Source: an uncultured Bacilli bacterium
GTDB lineage: Bacteria; Bacillota_I; Bacilli_A; RF39; UBA660
Assembly: GCA_947595345.1 (NCBI GenBank)
Contig: CANQEQ010000005.1
Span: 1-33,320, forward strand
DNA length: 33,320 nucleotides
Reading direction: 5' to 3'
Shown in pieces: positions 32,197 to 33,320 of the stretch. The position numbers and the translations under genes are program-made. The notes under the pieces are model-generated. The model worked only from the letters and a program-made list of their open reading frames with translations. It did no database searches and was not told where the DNA came from. Position 1 is the stretch's first letter. Every line of letters starts with the position of its first letter.

Positions 32197-32910
32197 ATGA
32201 TTAAGAATGAAAATAATGGGGCATTTAGTAGAGATTTAGAAAATGAAACTTTGCATGAATTTGAAGATAATGAAGTTTCTTTCGTGAAAAATCTTAGAAT
32301 AAACACTAAGATTATAAAAAAAATAATTTCGTTTTCACTTATTTCTTTAGCTGCCGTTATTTATATTAAAGGTGGAACTAAGAAACTAAATAATAATTAT
32401 AAAACTAATACTAAAAATTCTGAAACTATTATATCTAAAGAAGATGCTATAAGAAACTTAAATGCCAATTCCAAAGTAGCTATTTATTATAAGAAATGGA
32501 TAAATGTTTCAAATAATAAATATATAAGAGAAGTTCATACTTATGATTTTTCTAAATTAAGTGATGTGGAGTTAAGAGAATTTTTAGAAACCGAAGATTT
32601 AAGTATTTTAGATAAGTATGAGGATATGCATACCGTTTTTGTAGAAGAAAAAGAGAATTTATCTCTAGAAGAAATCAATAAAGATGCATATTTTATTACG
32701 GATTATAGAAATACTAATCCAAATATTCGGTTTGCTATTACTTTATTAATAACAATTTTAGGTGGGAACATATTATTTACAACAGGAAGTTTTATTAAAC
32801 ATAAAATTGATTATATGAATTTAGAAAAAGAATTACTAGAAGGTATGGGCTATGAATTAAGTTATGAAAAAAATAGTAAGAATAATGTTAAAGTTTTGAA
32901 AAAAATATAG
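32197..32910 (+). CDS. Two-pass membrane protein of unknown function
   Basis: The 237-residue protein has an acidic cytoplasmic N-terminus (1-35), a membrane helix (about 42-57), a probably external domain of about 115 residues (60-175, with KVAIYYKKWINVSNN and VHTYDFSKLSD), a second membrane helix (about 178-200) and a basic cytoplasmic tail. I do not recognise a family. AAAGGGGAA precedes the ATG. The gene has its own promoter and terminator. Confidence 0.75.
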   Translation: MIKNENNGAFSRDLENETLHEFEDNEVSFVKNLRINTKIIKKIISFSLISLAAVIYIKGGTKKLNNNYKTNTKNSETIISKEDAIRNLNANSKVAIYYKKWINVSNNKYIREVHTYDFSKLSDVELREFLETEDLSILDKYEDMHTVFVEEKENLSLEEINKDAYFITDYRNTNPNIRFAITLLITILGGNILFTTGSFIKHKIDYMNLEKELLEGMGYELSYEKNSKNNVKVLKKI

Positions 32911-32929
32911 ATTAAAAGAAAAGAGAAAT

Positions 32930-32966
32930 AAAGCATAAATTAGAGAAACTAGTTTATGCTTTTTTT
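32930..32966 (+). terminator. Terminator after the two-pass membrane protein gene
   Basis: AAGCATAAATTAG pairs with CTAGTTTATGCTT (one T-G pair) around AGAAA and runs into seven T residues. Confidence 0.85.
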
Positions 32967-33014
32967 ATAAAAATATGTAAAAAAAATAAAAAAAGTTTTA
33001 GTAACTTTAAAATT

Positions 33015-33042
33015 TTGGAATAAAAACCGAGTATAGTATAAT
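33015..33042 (+). promoter_or_regulatory. Promoter of the truncated last gene
   Basis: TTGGAA (33015-33020), a 16-base spacer and TATAAT (33037-33042). The leader to the gene is about 105 nt and contains a small GGAG...CTCC hairpin (33044-33060). Confidence 0.55.
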
Positions 33043-33153
33043 TGGAGGGTAAAAAACTCCTAGGAAGGATGGTTATAAAAATATAGGAAATACTACATAA
33101 TTAGATGGAACAATATTAAAATTTTTTGTAATGTTAGAAATGGGAGGTAAGGT

Positions 33154-33320
33154 ATGACAGATTTACAAAATAAAAATGAATTGAATTATTATGAAGAAAG
33201 TGATTTAACATTATATGATGGGAAATTAGTACCCAAAGAAGCTGATGATTATTTAAAAGAAATAAATACAGAGATATTAAAAATAAAAAATGATAGGATA
33301 TTTTCATATTTGTTTAATGA
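33154..33320 (+). CDS. N-terminal part of an unknown protein cut by the window edge
   Basis: From the ATG at 33154, with GGGAGGTAAGG upstream, the frame stays open for 55 codons to the end of the window. The visible part (MTDLQNKNELNYYEESDLTL and on) is acidic and hydrophilic with no signal peptide or recognised motif. It is probably cytoplasmic or the cytoplasmic start of a membrane protein. Confidence 0.6.
   Translation, partial: MTDLQNKNELNYYEESDLTLYDGKLVPKEADDYLKEINTEILKIKNDRIFSYLFN

Overview
The window is AT-rich DNA of a low-GC Bacillota bacterium, probably a gut-associated member of the Bacilli (an RF39- or Erysipelotrichia-like lineage; this placement is inference). Support comes from the strong A+T bias, AGGAGG/GGTGA ribosome sites, sigma-A type promoters, dense short-stem terminators, and Bacillota gene pairs (YmfF/YmfH peptidase-like proteins, a PcrA...LigA cluster, LepA-HemW). 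TGG encodes Trp and TGA ends genes (the Flp pilin and pcrA), so the standard bacterial code is used, not the Mycoplasma code.

Left part (1-4.6 kb): the 3' end of a truncated secreted-type protein, then an apparent operon of four small WXG100/ESAT-6-like helical proteins and two paralogous about 400-residue proteins that join a WXG-like helical N-terminus to a C-terminal NlpC/P60-type cysteine peptidase. This looks like the cargo end of a type VII secretion locus whose machinery would lie outside the window. An orphan Flp-type pilin with its own promoter and terminator follows.

4.6-10.6 kb: mostly ordinary genes. These are the YmfF/YmfH pair, a membrane-anchored protein with four cadherin-like beta-sandwich repeats, thymidine kinase, a small membrane protein and a metallo-beta-lactamase-fold hydrolase.

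10.6-15.5 kb is the most interesting part. Two consecutive modules each consist of a tiny divergent helix-turn-helix regulator, a consensus promoter overlain by palindromic operators, and a large exported protein with a TasA/camelysin-like N-terminus. The two regulators face different operator sequences (AGTAA-N7-TTACT versus TGACAT-N2-ATGTCA), while the two surface proteins are paralogues that share a nearly identical 3' end at DNA level. Next to the second module, on the minus strand, is a convincing candidate small RNA of about 105 nt with its own promoter, three hairpins and a terminator.

15.6-26.9 kb: phosphoesterase, two membrane-associated unknowns, then a pcrA - nucleotidyltransferase - lipoprotein - ligA - zinc-ribbon membrane protein gene run. 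It is followed by a MATE transporter fused to a cytidylate-kinase-like domain, preceded by a leader containing an intrinsic terminator, and a DUF1848 protein with a C-terminal CX3CX2C cysteine cluster.

26.9-28.6 kb: a small accessory patch with hairpins, gene remnants, a small Cys-rich protein, a lipoprotein and a HEPN-like protein with an R-x4-H motif. The right end returns to conserved genes (lepA, hemW, an HD-domain protein), then an unknown membrane protein and a gene cut by the window edge. I recognised no tRNA, rRNA, CRISPR array or transposase.
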